NCBI GenBank assembly: GCA_907164885.2
Contig: OU015493.1
Span: forward strand, 51,226,496 to 51,290,495
Origin: Dolomedes plantarius
Taxonomy: Eukaryota > Arthropoda > Arachnida > Araneae > Dolomedidae
Length of the DNA: 64,000 nt
Reading direction: 5' to 3'
The notes below the pieces were generated by a model. The model was given only the letters and a program-made list of their open reading frames with translations. It ran no database searches and was not told where the DNA came from. Positions 37,228 through 49,142 of this stretch are shown here, in pieces. Position 1 is the first letter of the stretch. Each line of letters opens with the position of its first letter. The translations under genes and the position numbers were made by a program.

Positions 37228-37364
37228 GTTATTCCAACAAAATTGATTTCTGTTTGTAATAATGCATAATTTTATATTTTAGTGTATATTGTGACGCGAC
37301 CTTTAATATATGTCATAATATGGGTAACAGTTGCGTTAGGACATGATTTCAATATTCAATTTAG
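37228..37364. repeat. Direct repeat B of a pair
   Basis: Partner of 36120-36252. Confidence 0.85.
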
Positions 37365-38171
37365 GAGATATCCTCGTCGAACTATTTAATTTTTTTTCCT
37401 ATAAATTCCTAATTCAGACCTATGACGAACTCACAAATTACTAAAATTCAACCCGAGAATAAAATAAATGCTCGCCAGCCCTTGCCGGCTAACTTTAATT
37501 GGTCTAGCGTTTTTAAAATTCTGCGAGCGTTCAGAAATCGTCTCAAATTATCCATGTGTCACAGCGAACTCACTTCGCCAGTTTTCCCTCGGCTACCCCC
37601 CCCCCCTCCTCCCTCGTGCGCCATTCGTATCATACTTAACTAAATTATTATTTTCAAGTTCGCGTTACGTGAAAGCGCGATGGTATTCTTTGTTTATTCC
37701 ACGGAAAAAGGCGAACTCGTCGTTTTACAATACTCACGCAATCCCGGACGCCGCACGCTAGGTTTCTTATTTCATTTTGCAGTGAAATATTGCTCGTGAA
37801 AGGAAAGGCCATCGAGAGATGAAGATCACAGCGAAAAGGAACAAACGGAAGCTGAAAATTACTAGGTTACTGGAACACCTCCAGTTTTTTGGGGTTGTTT
37901 TTTTCCCCTCTGTTCCTGCGAAATCCACGCTGCGTACGAGTGCACCTAATTATTAGGAAAACGAGAATTTGCTTGGCACGTGAATAGACTGGTCACCTAA
38001 TGCTCATTAGTCTGGTAGAAAACGTATATCGACTTTAGTTACTGGGATCTTAAAAAGGCACTGGACTAAGTGTTTTTTAAGGCCAGCCCCCTGATTTTCA
38101 GTGAAAAAAATTCATTGTTGTTATTGATGTCTAATTAATAATAGAGCTGTCTGTTAATGACTTATGTATAA
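37365..38171. other. No gene recognised; GC-richer at 37.45-37.85 kb
   Basis: A locally GC-richer stretch with C runs and short frames but no recognisable domain. Confidence 0.4.
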
Positions 38172-38807
38172 CTAGCTGATTACCCGTGCTTCGCTACGGA
38201 GTACATTCAAGTTAAATACAACGGTCAATGTATGACATTAGTGCCCAAAAAAACTAAAAAAAATATATTTATAAAATATCGTAACGGATATTTTTATACA
38301 GAAAATAATGTAGAAGAAAATATTCAAATTAAATGCAACGGTCAATGTATGTAATTAATTTGTATGTTTAATATCCATAAAACATACTAATTTGAATTAA
38401 ATTCTTTAAAAACTTCCATCTCAGTTAGTCTAGTGGTAAAATTTGATCTTTTACCGTATTTCAATAATTTTTTTTGTCAATTTATTCCGTTTTTATGCAC
38501 ATGACACAAAATTAATTTAAAGTATCACAAAAAGAATTGAAACCACGTGATCAGCATTTAATAAATTAAATTCTAAAAATTAATCTTCAAATATTCACCA
38601 AAAATCAGAAAATAGAGGTAAAGATACGAAAAAGATTTCATTTTAAAGGCACTTTTATGATCTTTTTCGGTGATATAAATTTTATAAGCCTCAAATTATT
38701 ATTTTAAATTCAAACTTTAAAGAATGTAACAAAAACAGCTTAAAAATTAAATTCTAAAAAATCTAAAAAGAATATTTCAAAAATCTTCCTTAGTGCACCC
38801 CTACACT
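38172..38807 (-). mobile_element. Helitron (same family as 15878), 5' truncated
   Basis: Read on the minus strand it ends GTACTCCGTAGCGAAGCACG, then GGTAATCAGCTAG, followed by T. The body is similar to the copies at 15.9 and 55.4 kb, up to the block AGTGTAGGGGTGCACTAAGG. The 5' TCTATATA terminus and GACT run are missing. Confidence 0.8.
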
Positions 38808-40191
38808 TTTTTTAATATATCGATTGTAAGTATCATCGAGATTCTGTTTGACATCTCTTATTATCATTCCACATAAAATTCTTCATCTTGAATACCATAG
38901 GTTAGAATCAAAATTTACCTACTCAAAATAAAGGATAAGCTAATAAAATGGAAAATTTTCAGGTTACTTGACTAACAGGCTACTTAGAGTTTAAATCTTA
39001 GAGAAACATCTATTATTAAAATTATCGAGGTTGAAAAATAGTTTCTAACTAAAAATAAAAATTGTTAATACTTAAGCTACCACCACCGGTCAAAGAACGC
39101 TTTTAAGCCTTTGTTTACAAATTCTATATTCAGTTTTATTGCTTCTCCCCACTTAACTTTAAAATTTTTTTTCCTATAATATATAAATAATCATTTTTTC
39201 AGTATCTAGCTCTCTTCATCAGTTTCTTCCGATATACATATGAAGCCTATCTTTATCTACAGCGACAGGACATTTGACAACTCGTTGAACAATTGAAGCA
39301 TTTTTATAACATTATCTGCTCTGTAGAATATGGAGGGAACTTCGACAGATTAAACTAAACTTCCTTGTGTACGTAAAACGTTTCAAATAACATACTGCAC
39401 TAGTAATAAATACACGCAAAATCTCTTGTGAATATAAAAAATATGTTAGAGGAAAGTGTACACTGCAGAAACCCTGCATCTGTGAAAAAAGAAAAGCGGT
39501 GAACACTGAACCAGATATTTTATTATTGAACCAACAACTAAAATGCTTACTTTTCAACAGAAAAAATGTAAAAGTAGATGTACACAAATAAATTTCATTT
39601 TTATTTTTTGTAAATTATGTAAATGTTAATTTGTTAATCATAATTAAGTTTTTGATCTTGTTTTCAACAATTAAATTTATAGATGTTCGAATTAAAATTG
39701 AAGAAAAAATTTTTTTTTCAATTTATTTTTTAAAATTATTTTGTTATTACCCGTACTAAGATGACCTGCATTCAAATGAAAAAATATATAACTTTTATTT
39801 AAAACCGATCATTTGACAGGTTAGGTAGGTATAAATAATTTATATGTCCTGGTGATTATGTAATTGGTCTAAGTCATATAATTTTCATTACGAGATAATT
39901 GAAGGTTTGAGTTTGAACATGAACTGAATTCCGCTGAATGACCTAACAGCCAGATCAATCTAACGGTTTCCTTTTTACAACTTTGCAAAGATTGCTTCAG
40001 GTTACGGTAATGTAAAAGAATGTAAAGCGAAATAACTGATAAACTCAAGTCTTTTTTTTTCTTCTTTTTTTTTTTTAAGATTCTTGACTTAGGACACTTA
40101 TAATCACCGGTTCATATAAAAAGTCGGTAGTCTTAGAGTTAAGATACAAATATCGCACTCAAAAATTTATCTGTTACGAGGCATAAGTTTA
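38808..40191. other. AT-rich, nothing recognised
   Basis: No gene. One minus-strand frame (39312-39587) has no recognisable feature. Confidence 0.45.
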
Positions 40192-40626
40192 TTACCATGT
40201 TTTTATTAACTTGCTTTCTTGTTTGCGTGTGTATTTGTGTGTTTGTCCAGTACAAATCTTGCAATCGATTTTTAACTAACTTCCCGACTAGCTAGACATT
40301 TGAAACTTTTAGAATAGCTCAGAACACGATGGCAATGCAGTTTTTAATACTTTTAGCCAGCTTTAAGCAGATTTTTACCACGTTTTTGTTATTTTCAATT
40401 AATTTTGTTTTGTAGACTAGTGCAGCCATCTGTCGGCCGGGAAGGGAATGAAAAGTTAAACGCAAGTTAACTTCCAATTGACTTCATTTTCTTTCAAGTT
40501 GATGGGATAATTCGGCAAAAAAAAAATTAAAAAGTATTTATTAATACATTGAATTGTCAAATTTATATGATTCAACAGAAAATTTAAAAACATGGTATAT
40601 AAAAAGTTCTTTTTATCTTGAAATTA
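40192..40626. repeat. Dispersed repeat of about 435 bp, copy 2
   Basis: Same orientation as 10673-11107. The piggyBac-like termini that surround copy 1 are absent here. Confidence 0.8.
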
Positions 40627-41294
40627 TAATTGTTAAAAACACGTGGGAAATGAAAAGTAGCTTTTTAAAGATCTCCTAACATAAAGTTGGAGTGTCCCCC
40701 CCCCCCCCGTGGTCCATGGAGCCCCACTGACTATGAGCACCGAGCCACTTAAAGTCAAATAAAAAATTAAATGGAAGCTAAAAGTCAAAGAGGCTTTGAG
40801 AAAAGCAAAGTACTGATTGAACACCAGGAGGGAAGAATAACCTTCCACTAAAGAGGGCAGGTGTTGAGGGAAAAATTCGATTAATATGTGTCTCACGTGT
40901 GTCAACGAATTTGTTGATGTGTGGAATTTGAGAAAGGTTGAAAGCACCTAACCTAAACGAAAAAGAAACTTTCAGTGGTAAAAATGATTTTTTAACTTTC
41001 AGCCATCATAAATTAAAACCCTTCTTTCGTTTCGAAAGCATATCCATATGATTTTCTTACCTTTGAAGAGAAAATCCGTAATCGGAAAGTTATGTGGCTT
41101 CAGCATCAAGCACTTCTTTCTAAACTTGCTGCAGTTCCAGAGAAACAGAACTCTGTGGTCAGTAAATCAAGACAGTTCAAGTGTCCAGTAAGGAGTGATT
41201 TCGATTCCCTTGGGAGCGAAAGGTGATCAAAATTCCTCATATCTGCACTCATATCAGTGTTGCATGTGGCAGTCAGAAAGCAATAGGTCCTAAT

Positions 41295-41480
41295 ATTGCC
41301 ATTATAGCCTAGTTGGTTGAACACCAACAAGAGATGTGGTTACTTGTTTAAATCCCCGGCTTCTGCATTCTGTTGTTGCAATGTTCGGACTGTTTGGAAA
41401 ATGCCTTTCCTCAGACCGTTCGAAATTTCGGTGGTGAGACAGGCCGACTATGTGTTACGCTGTCGAACGTAAAATAGGCG
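41295..41480 (+). mobile_element. tRNA-derived SINE-like sequence
   Basis: TAGCCTAGTTGGTTGAACAC is a good A box with D-arm, and TTGTTTAAATCCCCGG (about 41345) is a B box. The body that follows has no clear tail. Confidence 0.55.
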
Positions 41481-41849
41481 AAATTTTACATATGAAAACT
41501 GATGAAGTGTCAAACTAATATTCCGGGAGTGCAAAAAAAAAATCGGAAATTCAAAATAGAGTTAAAACAATTAATTTGATACTTAGTGTAAACTATCTAA
41601 GATGAGGGACAAAAATGTAATGCTGAAAGAAATTTAATGATTGATTTATTGATAGAGGGATAAGCATTTGTTAAGCCAGGACAAACAAATGAGATTTATT
41701 TGTGTTAGATCTTATTTTAACCTTTGATTGGCATCCAGTGTTTTTTCCCTATTGCAAATGGTGATTGGTGGATACTTTATTTATTTTTTTTAAGCGGAGG
41801 CACTTGTGTAGACATTGCCTATAATTCACTGCAGTTTACTGGCCATTTT

Positions 41850-41995
41850 ATTATGGGACACCATATAGGCGGACCAGCATTACCCCCTATGAAGGGGGGG
41901 GGATACAAACGGAGGTTTTTAGAAGCGCGACGCTGGTATTCGATCCGATTGCCCTCAGCACCGAAAGCCAGCGCGCTGTACCACAAGCCTGATTG
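41850..41995 (-). mobile_element. tRNA-derived SINE, minus strand
   Basis: Read on the minus strand, TACAGCGCGCTGGCTTTCGG and CGGTGCTGAGGGCAATCGG are followed by ATCGAATACC as B box. The CGGTGCTGAGGG segment is shared with the SINE at 29735. The downstream body contains a CCTATATGGTG-type block that also appears weakly near 19.34 kb. Confidence 0.6.
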
Positions 41996-42123
41996 GTGGA
42001 TACTGTCAATGACTGAGGATGTTACTCACGGCACTTTTCTAAACTGATATACACTTCTGTGATAGATGTAAAGGACAGAACGGGGACATACTTCATTAGT
42101 TCTCCTTTCATACAAATGTGTGA

Positions 42124-42480
42124 TAAGTTGTTGTTGTTGCTATTGCCCCCCGGTTGGAGGTTCCATTCACCAAGTCCAAGTAGGCTATTGGGCTGAAAGT
42201 GACGGCTCCTGTTTTGAATTAGCACCACAAGGGTCGGAGTCCGACTTAGCTAAATGACCGGTTCCGTAATTTTGAACCGAGTCAAGTAACGAGACCGGAA
42301 CGCTTGACCCCACACCTCCAGAGATAAATTTCAGAACTCGGAGGACCTTACAGCCATGACCTATTTTACGTGCTTCGACCACCATTAGTGAACACGGCGG
42401 TGGATTTGCAGTGACGAGCATCGAACCAGGAACGTTCAGATCACTGGCCCGCTGCTCTCTCCAACTGGGCCATCGTGCCC
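42124..42480 (-). mobile_element. tRNA-derived SINE with CAA tail, minus strand
   Basis: On the minus strand the head begins GGGCACGATGGCCCAGTTGG (A box), followed by CTGGTTCGATGC as B box. The body is about 280 bp, and the element ends in (CAA)n, seen here as TTGTTGTTGTTG at 42127-42139. About 355 bp, well preserved. Confidence 0.8.
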
Positions 42481-42824
42481 ATATATGTGATAAGTGACGA
42501 TGGATATTCCGCTGAGATATTTGAAGCTCTTGATTCGGTAGTTTTTGTTCTATTTATTTGATTGAAAACTGAAAGATTTTAGTAAGATCTCTTGATCGTA
42601 ATCTCCTGCTCACAATCTGTAACGCAACTTAAATACGCGATGAGAAATATTTCAAGGGGCCTCACGGACACTTTTCATTTAAATGCTTCCCCTTTCTACC
42701 ATTAAATAATTAAGAAAAGAGAAGTGATATACAACGTTGTAGTGCCGTTTGATTATAAAGTTTCGGAATATCTCGAATAAATGAGAATTTTAAATACATC
42801 ACAGTGTTCAACTCACACAAATGC

Positions 42825-42861
<37 letters not shown>

Positions 42862-43480
42862 GAAACTTCTGTATGGCGTCTAGTAATAATTCCAAAAGAA
42901 GCGATCGTTTTGAGGGGAAATAGCTTTAACCTCTTGCATAACATTGGCTCTACGGAAGCTTTGATCGATCCTGAACAAAATATGGCCGTTTAGAGGAGTT
43001 GCCGCCTAGAAATGTTTATCTATAGTGATTGATTGCAGAATCGTTTTCAATAAAGAAAGACATTAGAACTGAATCAGTGGCCGCAAATATTTTCGTGGAA
43101 GAGGGCATGTCGAATAGAAATATTCCATGCGTGCCGACTCGGATGAATAATTCACAGGGGACTGGACGTGCTCCCCTGATCCTCGTTTACCGTATCTCGA
43201 TGCGTTCCACTGTCACGTGTTTGTGTGTTTGTTTTCGGAGAGTTGTGGGAAAAAAAGGGTGCAAATTAGGGGTTTGAGAATGTTCATTTTGTTTTGACAA
43301 CCGTCCATCACACATTAGATTTATGCCACTTTGAAGAGTATAGTATTCAGTTACGGGGTTTTTGCTTCTTATATGCAGTAATGGGAGTTTAAAAATACCA
43401 CATCACCTTCAACAGAGTATCAATTTTCGGAGACCAACTCTTTTTAAAAAGAAAACCATTCACTCAAACAATCCCACAGC
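42481..43480. other. No gene recognised; short TA run at 42829-42859
   Basis: Apart from a TA microsatellite I see no supported feature. Confidence 0.45.
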
Positions 43481-43762
43481 CAGGAACCACTCTTATGCAC
43501 TCCACACCAACGGCGACGGAGACGAAAATCATGCAGCTTCGTTGTTGCGCATGCGTATTACAAACAAATTTTCATTCCCCAGGTTCGTATCCGTCTCTAG
43601 TCTCTGCGGTTTCAAGTTGGAAAAAGTACAACTTTCGTCTCTGCCGTCATGCACGAGAGCCAATCAGAATCGAAAGAGAAAATTATGCGCATGCGCAAAT
43701 AAATTGCCTCTTCTCCCCGTCTCCTAGCGGTGTGAAGTAAGCTTGAGGTAAGTGACGTCAAA
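43480..43762 (+). promoter_or_regulatory. Promoter and first-exon-like island
   Basis: Two NRF1-type palindromes (TGCGCATGCGTA at about 43546-43557 and the perfect TGCGCATGCGCA at 43686-43697) flank a CCAAT box (CCAATCAG at 43660). About 50 bp further on, GAGGTAAGTG matches a consensus 5' splice site (intron would begin at 43748), and TGACGTCA (43753-43760) is a perfect CRE palindrome. The composition is richer in G+C than the surroundings. NRF1 and CCAAT sites together are typical of TATA-less animal promoters. The layout suggests transcription to the right with a short, mostly untranslated first exon. No coding exon could be linked to it in this window. Confidence 0.4.
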
Positions 43763-43897
43763 TCTAGGTTACAAACGTCAGAGGTAGTACGTTAACAGTT
43801 TGAATCCATGTTACGACCGATCTTCGTGCCGTGAAGGGTTGTAAAACCTTGGAGTGATATGATAAGAAGTTTTCATACCCACAAGTAACAAGGGGTT

Positions 43898-44175
43898 TTG
43901 GCCGCCCTCTTGGCATAGTGGATAGCGACTTCGCGTTCCACGCCGTGGTCTTCGGTTCGATTACGGAATAAGGCTAGATTGTCATCTGGGGTAAAGTCAG
44001 TCTTCCGCCTGAAACAGGAAAGGGTAGCTGTAAAAATACCACTGTCCATCGGCGTATTCATCATCTGCGTCTGTTTATTTCTTTCTATATATAATATCTG
44101 TCTCTATCTTCATATGTGCTCCAGAGTGGGAACCTTTTCTACTAAAGGCCCAGGGACACCAACAACAACAACAGT
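43898..44175 (+). mobile_element. tRNA-derived SINE with CAA tail
   Basis: Head GGCCGCCCTCTTGGCATAGTG (A box TGGCATAGTGG), B box TCGGTTCGATTACGG at about 43952, body of about 200 bp, and a tail CAACAACAACAACAG. One of the best-preserved SINEs here. Confidence 0.85.
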
Positions 44176-44250
44176 GGATTTTGTGAGAAATAACAAATAA
44201 AAGTTTCCCTCTCTTACTTAGCCTTTCTCGGAGCTTTTTGATTTCTAATA

Positions 44251-45659
44251 CACTGATGGCCACTGTGAATGCAACACCCTGAAGGAAACATGCAAATAAC
44301 ACGAAATTTACGACATGCATTAGCGGAGGTGAGATATGCAAATGATTAGAATTTCAGCGCAGACGCACATCACGCGCGCCTGTGGCACCACTTCAAAGCG
44401 CTATTTAAGGCTTGGAGATTTCGACGATTTCAAGTTCGGCAATTGTGTTTTTCTTGTGGTTTTTTCAAAAAAACGATCAATTATGCCTCGTAGAAAGCAG
44501 CGATCATCTTTTGATCAAGAATCCGAGTTCGACAGAGGAAGGATAGTGGCCTACCGAGATTGTGGATTATCTTTCAGGGAAATCGGTAGTCCTGTTGGAC
44601 GAAACCAAACAACTGTAATGCGGATATGTGATCGTTGGATGCAGGAGGGTACGACGGACCGACGTGTTCGATCGCATCCACCTCAGCGCACCACTTCACG
44701 TGATGACAGGCAAATTGTGCGCATGGCAGTGACGGATCGCTCAGTCACATCACGAACCATGGCACAGCACATGCAGTCTGTAACGCATCATCCAGTGTCT
44801 GCGCGTACCATTCGACGCCGTTTACAGCAGAGTGGTCTGTCCGCAAGACGTCCATTGCTTTGTCTACCCTTGACGCAGAACCATAGACGTCTCCGCCGCC
44901 AATGGTGCGATGACATAAGGATGTGGACAGCAGAATGGAATGAAATTGTCTTTACTGACGAGACACGCTTCTGTCTGCAACACCACGATGGTCGCATTCG
45001 AGTCTGGAGACACCGTCAAGAGAGGATGCTGAACAGCTGCGTTATGCACCGCCACACTGGTCCTGCACCGGTTATTATGGTATGAGGCGGTATTGGATAT
45101 CACTCTCGCACACCTCTAGTACGCATTGCCGGTACTTTAAACAGCCAGCGCTACATCTCCGAGGTGTTGGAGCCAGTTGTCCTTCCTTACCTTCAGGGCT
45201 TGCCCACAGCCATATTTCAATAGGATAATGCGCGACCACACGTGGCACACATTGTCCAACGGTTCTTCGTCAATCGCCAGATTGATTTGCTTCCCTGGCC
45301 GCCTCACTCTCCGGATCTTTCGCCGATAGAAAACATGTGGTCCATGGTTGCTCTACGATTGACCCAGATTCCATTTCCAGCTGCCACAGCAGATCAACTT
45401 TGGCAACGTGTGGAAGCTGTTTGGTCTTCTGTACCCCAAGAACTCATCCAAAGTCTCTTTGAATCAATGCCGAGGCGTGTGGCAGCGGTGATCTCCAACA
45501 ATGGCGGCTACTCTGGGTACTGATTTTGGCAGGAACCACACTTCACAGAAGTCTATAAATTTAATCATATGATACTTGGTCAACATGTTATCTACAAAAT
45601 AAATTTTGTTGTGATATCTCTTGTCTTTCTTGGTGTTGCAATTTGGGTGGCCAGCAGTG
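44251..45659 (+). mobile_element. Tc1 element, nearly intact (1409 bp)
   Basis: Terminal inverted repeats of about 28 bp: CACTGATGGCCACTGTGAAT on the left and, reversed, CACTGCTGGCCACCCAAATT on the right. Both continue GCAACACC and are flanked by TA (44249-44250 and 45660-45661). A CTATTTAAGG sequence at about 44401, some 80 bp before the transposase ATG, could act as a TATA-like promoter. It contains a single-exon transposase gene with two stops. Confidence 0.95.
44483..45523 (+). pseudogene. Tc1-family transposase (DD34E), two nonsense codons
   Basis: One continuous reading frame of 347 codons starting MPRRKQRSSF, the normal length for Tc1 transposases. N-terminal paired-like DNA-binding domain at about residues 10-120. 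Catalytic acids are all present: Asp159 in VFTDETRF, Asp248 in DNARPH, and Glu283 in LSPIENMW. There are 34 residues between the second and third, the DD34E type. The frame is broken by TGA at codon 201 (45083-45085), where the family has a Trp after MV. It is broken again by TAG at codon 247 (45221-45223), where Gln precedes DNARPH. There are no frameshifts. C-terminus GGYSGY then TGA. It encoded a nuclear cut-and-paste transposase until recently. Both stops could arise by single C-to-T or G-to-A changes. Confidence 0.95.
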
Positions 45660-45914
45660 TAGTCAATTTGATTTAAAATGATGCGAACAGGTTCGTCTGG
45701 CTACAGAAATGTAATCAACAGAACACCCACCGCCTGTTGGAGACGGTTGAAAAACCATCGCTCTAAATTATTTCACCGGATCTAGAACAAATAGTTCGTG
45801 AAAGGAAACCGGATTTGCATATTCTGTGGAGTGCGTGTAGCCTGCACTCAAGAACTTCTCCAGATAACTTGATTAATGTACTAGTTGTTAATTAAAACGA
45901 ATCTGAAACAGTCA

Positions 45915-45985
45915 CAAATGATTGATAGTTTCTGATCTGACTTCAGATCAGAAGGTTGCGTGTTCAAATCACGTCCGGGTTACCA
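45915..45985 (+). pseudogene. tRNA-Trp-like pseudogene or SINE head with UCA anticodon
   Basis: The 3' half is excellent. The anticodon stem is TCTGA/TCAGA (45936-45940 and 45948-45952). The 7-base loop CTTCAGA gives anticodon TCA, and the T arm is GCGTG TTCAAAT CACGT (45958-45974), all as in tRNA-Trp, which normally has CCA. The 5' half does not pair with the acceptor 3' strand CCGGGTT and the D arm is degenerate. This is therefore a pseudogene or SINE head, not a working tRNA. Confidence 0.65.
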
Positions 45986-48390
45986 TCTATTTGGAGGATG
46001 AAGGATCCACACAAATAAAATCTGACTAATAAAATCAACTTCGGTACACTGCACGAAGGAACAGTATAGGGGCCGGCTGTTTGAAGTACATTCCCCTGCT
46101 GTCCAAGCGAACTGTCGTTGAAGCAGCGAACTGCCGCGAACTGTTTGATTGGAGAATCTGCGAGATTTGTATAGTGATTGAGGTAACAGTAGAGCGCGCA
46201 CTTGCTTTTAAAATTTGCATTGATATCGATATTGCGAATTCGCCACAATAGAATGTCATAAAATCGGTAGCCGTTAGTCATTGTCGTCAAAAGAAATGTA
46301 AACATTTTCTATCAATAATGTGTGATATTTCTCTTATGACCCGTATTAAATGTTTTTAGCCAATGGAAAGTCAACATTAACTTTATTGTTTGTTCCAAAC
46401 TGAAAAATTCTATTTTCGTAATAGGATTTTATAGGTGCTGTATCATACAGTCTAACACCAAAAATTGAGTGACGATCTGAAATTATGAATTTAGATTTGG
46501 CGTTTTGTGTCTCATAAAAGTCGCAGAATTAGTTTGATAATGGGTGTGAACTGAAACGACACTGTTTAATGATATTTTCTCAGATTACATCAAATAAACC
46601 ATGAAACTGCCTGAGGTATTAAAAGCAAAATCTCATTATTTGGCTTACAAAGATGCATTTTTTATTTTACGCAATGTAAGTACATAATTCCCCACACCTG
46701 CAACCCTAAATAAACCACAGCAATCAGTTTTATTTTTTAAACTAAAACCCAAACTGTAGTTGCTAGAATTTAAACAGAATCCAGAGCGTTTGCATACAAA
46801 CACTCTCCCGAAAATATCGGCTATTGTACTGAATCATTATTCAAAATCCCATTTGAGTAAGAATCGATACCCGCTAGGAATATTTCTGATTTTATTCCTT
46901 GCCCTCCTGTCAGCTAAGTGGTGAATGGCTTATCATTTCCTAGCCACGCAAATGGCATCACGCAAAAAAGAACGGAAAAAGGTATGAAGCGCCGGTAACT
47001 GACACAAGGTTCCTCCGCTAAACAGGGGTATTTTGTTTGTTTCTTTATCGAAATCTTATATACGGGGCAAAATCGATTGTTTTTTATCCCTCATGACTTC
47101 TTGTCTTTTTGACTTTGATTTTTTATTGACAAAATATAAAAAAAAATGTATCTAGTGGCATAGAATAGATCTGGAGATAAAATCGTTCGGAGGTATTTGA
47201 AAAAGACTATTTATATAAAGGAGGGGAATGCGTGAATAAATCGATACAGAAATAGAAAGAAACTGTAGTAGGTAGGCCTCTGTTTATGCAAGTTATGTTC
47301 TTTGAGGCATAACAAAGTGGCTCGTTGTCAGAACATGGGTCTCATATGTGTTAGTCTTTCTGATTTAGCTTTTTAAATCACTTTGGTATATTTTACATCA
47401 TCAGGAGTGACATTTTTACATATTTTACATCATTATGTGAGGCTGGACTGGTTGAAATGTATTTTGCCATGGGTGTGGAAAACTATTTGGAGAGGCAAAA
47501 CCACCACTTAGTATCGTTCCTTAAAACTGAAATCCATTGTTATCCTACAATATACAAAACTACGTTCCTTTATTTACTTACTATAATATATATTTAAGTT
47601 GGAACTGAAAACAAGAACATTAAGAATATTGAATTCAGATAAACTTACTGAAACCGGATAAAATGATAAAGTCTTTTTCTTGGCAGTACCGACATCATCA
47701 TTAAATGAAGGATTGTTTCTAAAAGAGGTGACCTTGTCAGCACAGTAGGCGAAAAAACTATATTATAAGATTTAATTTCATGTAATTTTTCCGAATTAGG
47801 TTTCCTTGCCTGTTTAACATTTCATTTTAAACTTTTTATAATTATCTGGTTTATGGGATAAAGTAGCATTAGCGTCATGAAATGAAAAATTATACTGAGC
47901 TTCCTATATCACGGCTTTTTACATATCTATGAGGTCTTAAATCTTCTTCAGCAGTTAATCGCAATCTCTCAATTTAACTGCGCGGTTAACTCTATCGAAC
48001 TGGAGAGTGTTAAATCCTACCGTTTGGTTAGTACACGGGCACCTCAGAATAATTACGCTTTTACTGGCATTCTACTCCTTTTTGCGCAGCGACTAGTAAA
48101 ACAGACATGCACGCGAAAGAGCTAATCGCAGGCGAAAACGAACGACACGGAGCGAGAGAGATGATAACAGCACACTCCTGGCATACCGAACAGACAAACT
48201 GATATAACGTAACCGCACCGAAACACACCGCCTCACGTTTCCTTACACGCAAGGGTCGGCTGCCGAAATGTCAGGTTGTTATCGAACAGACTCACTGCCA
48301 CGACGGTGGAGGGGGATTTAGCAAACGCAAACACAAACCTCCTGGCAAAAGCATGTTGTTTGGGGTGTTCTTTTTTTTTTTTCCAAGCCG
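45986..48390. other. No gene recognised
   Basis: Overlapping frames on the minus strand at 45964-46305 and one at 48061-48252 show no domain. The latter lies in a GC-richer patch (48.06-48.32 kb) with GCG-containing sequence but no definable promoter motif. Confidence 0.4.
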
Positions 48391-48475
48391 GAAAGTGCAA
48401 TTTCGTGGCATGAATATTTTAGTCGGTTGCCGTCTCTCGGCCAAGTTTGAATCCCTGCCAGATTAATTTTTCGGA
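48390..48475 (+). mobile_element. Possible tRNA-derived SINE fragment
   Basis: CGTGGCATGAATATTTTAGT followed after about 20 bases by CCAAGTTTGAATCCCTGCC, a B-box-like segment with pairing potential. Weak evidence. Confidence 0.35.
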
Positions 48476-49051
48476 CGTGGACAGGAATGAAGGGTAGCGG
48501 GCAAGGAATTCCAGTTTCTAATTCCTGTATCAAGGTGCTTGGAGCTTTCATAAAGCACTCATTTTGCTTCTCGCTCGTCCTTCACAGCAGTACGATGGAC
48601 CAATGCTCCAAGTATGATATAAATTTGAAAAAAAAAAACATTAGTTCGGTTCATTTTATTTTTGGCTATGTAACAGAGAGTCGTTTCAAGTTTTCGCTGC
48701 TGCTAAGCTGGTTAAATTTTTATATATCTTCTTTATAATCTTTATATCTTTTTATAATCTATGCTATTTCTCTTATTCAATTTTTTGAAAGAAATTTTAC
48801 TGTGCATCAATTATTACTAACTTGGTGCATCATACGAAGTCATAGATTTTCCATCCCATGTCAAGCTAGGAATAATTTTTCTCAGTATTTTTCTGATCAT
48901 AGATTATCGAATGTCTATCTTTGAATTTCGTTCTCTGCGTATGAAGATAAACGTTCAAATACATTATGCGTTGGTTTTTTAAGTTAAAAAATTTCGGTCC
49001 TTTTTTTACATGGCATTAAATTGTTAATGTCAGTCAGAATAAAACTAAAAT

Positions 49052-49142
49052 AATTTTCGAAAAATTTACATTTAATTTTTCGAAAAATTTACATTTAATT
49101 TTTCGAATAATAATTAATATTTTAATTTACATTTAATTTTCA
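49052..49142. repeat. Short tandem repeat (unit about 23-27 bp)
   Basis: TTTTTCGAAAAATTTACATT followed by TAA is repeated twice nearly exactly, with a third diverged unit. Confidence 0.8.

Noticed and set aside
43362..43740. Frames of 121 and 81 codons over the promoter-like island
   Set aside because: They lack recognisable domains and run through the NRF1-like and CCAAT sites. The regulatory reading explains the composition better.
45964..46305. Three overlapping minus-strand frames
   Set aside because: No domain, mutually exclusive frames, and they overlap a tRNA-Trp-like SINE region on the plus strand.
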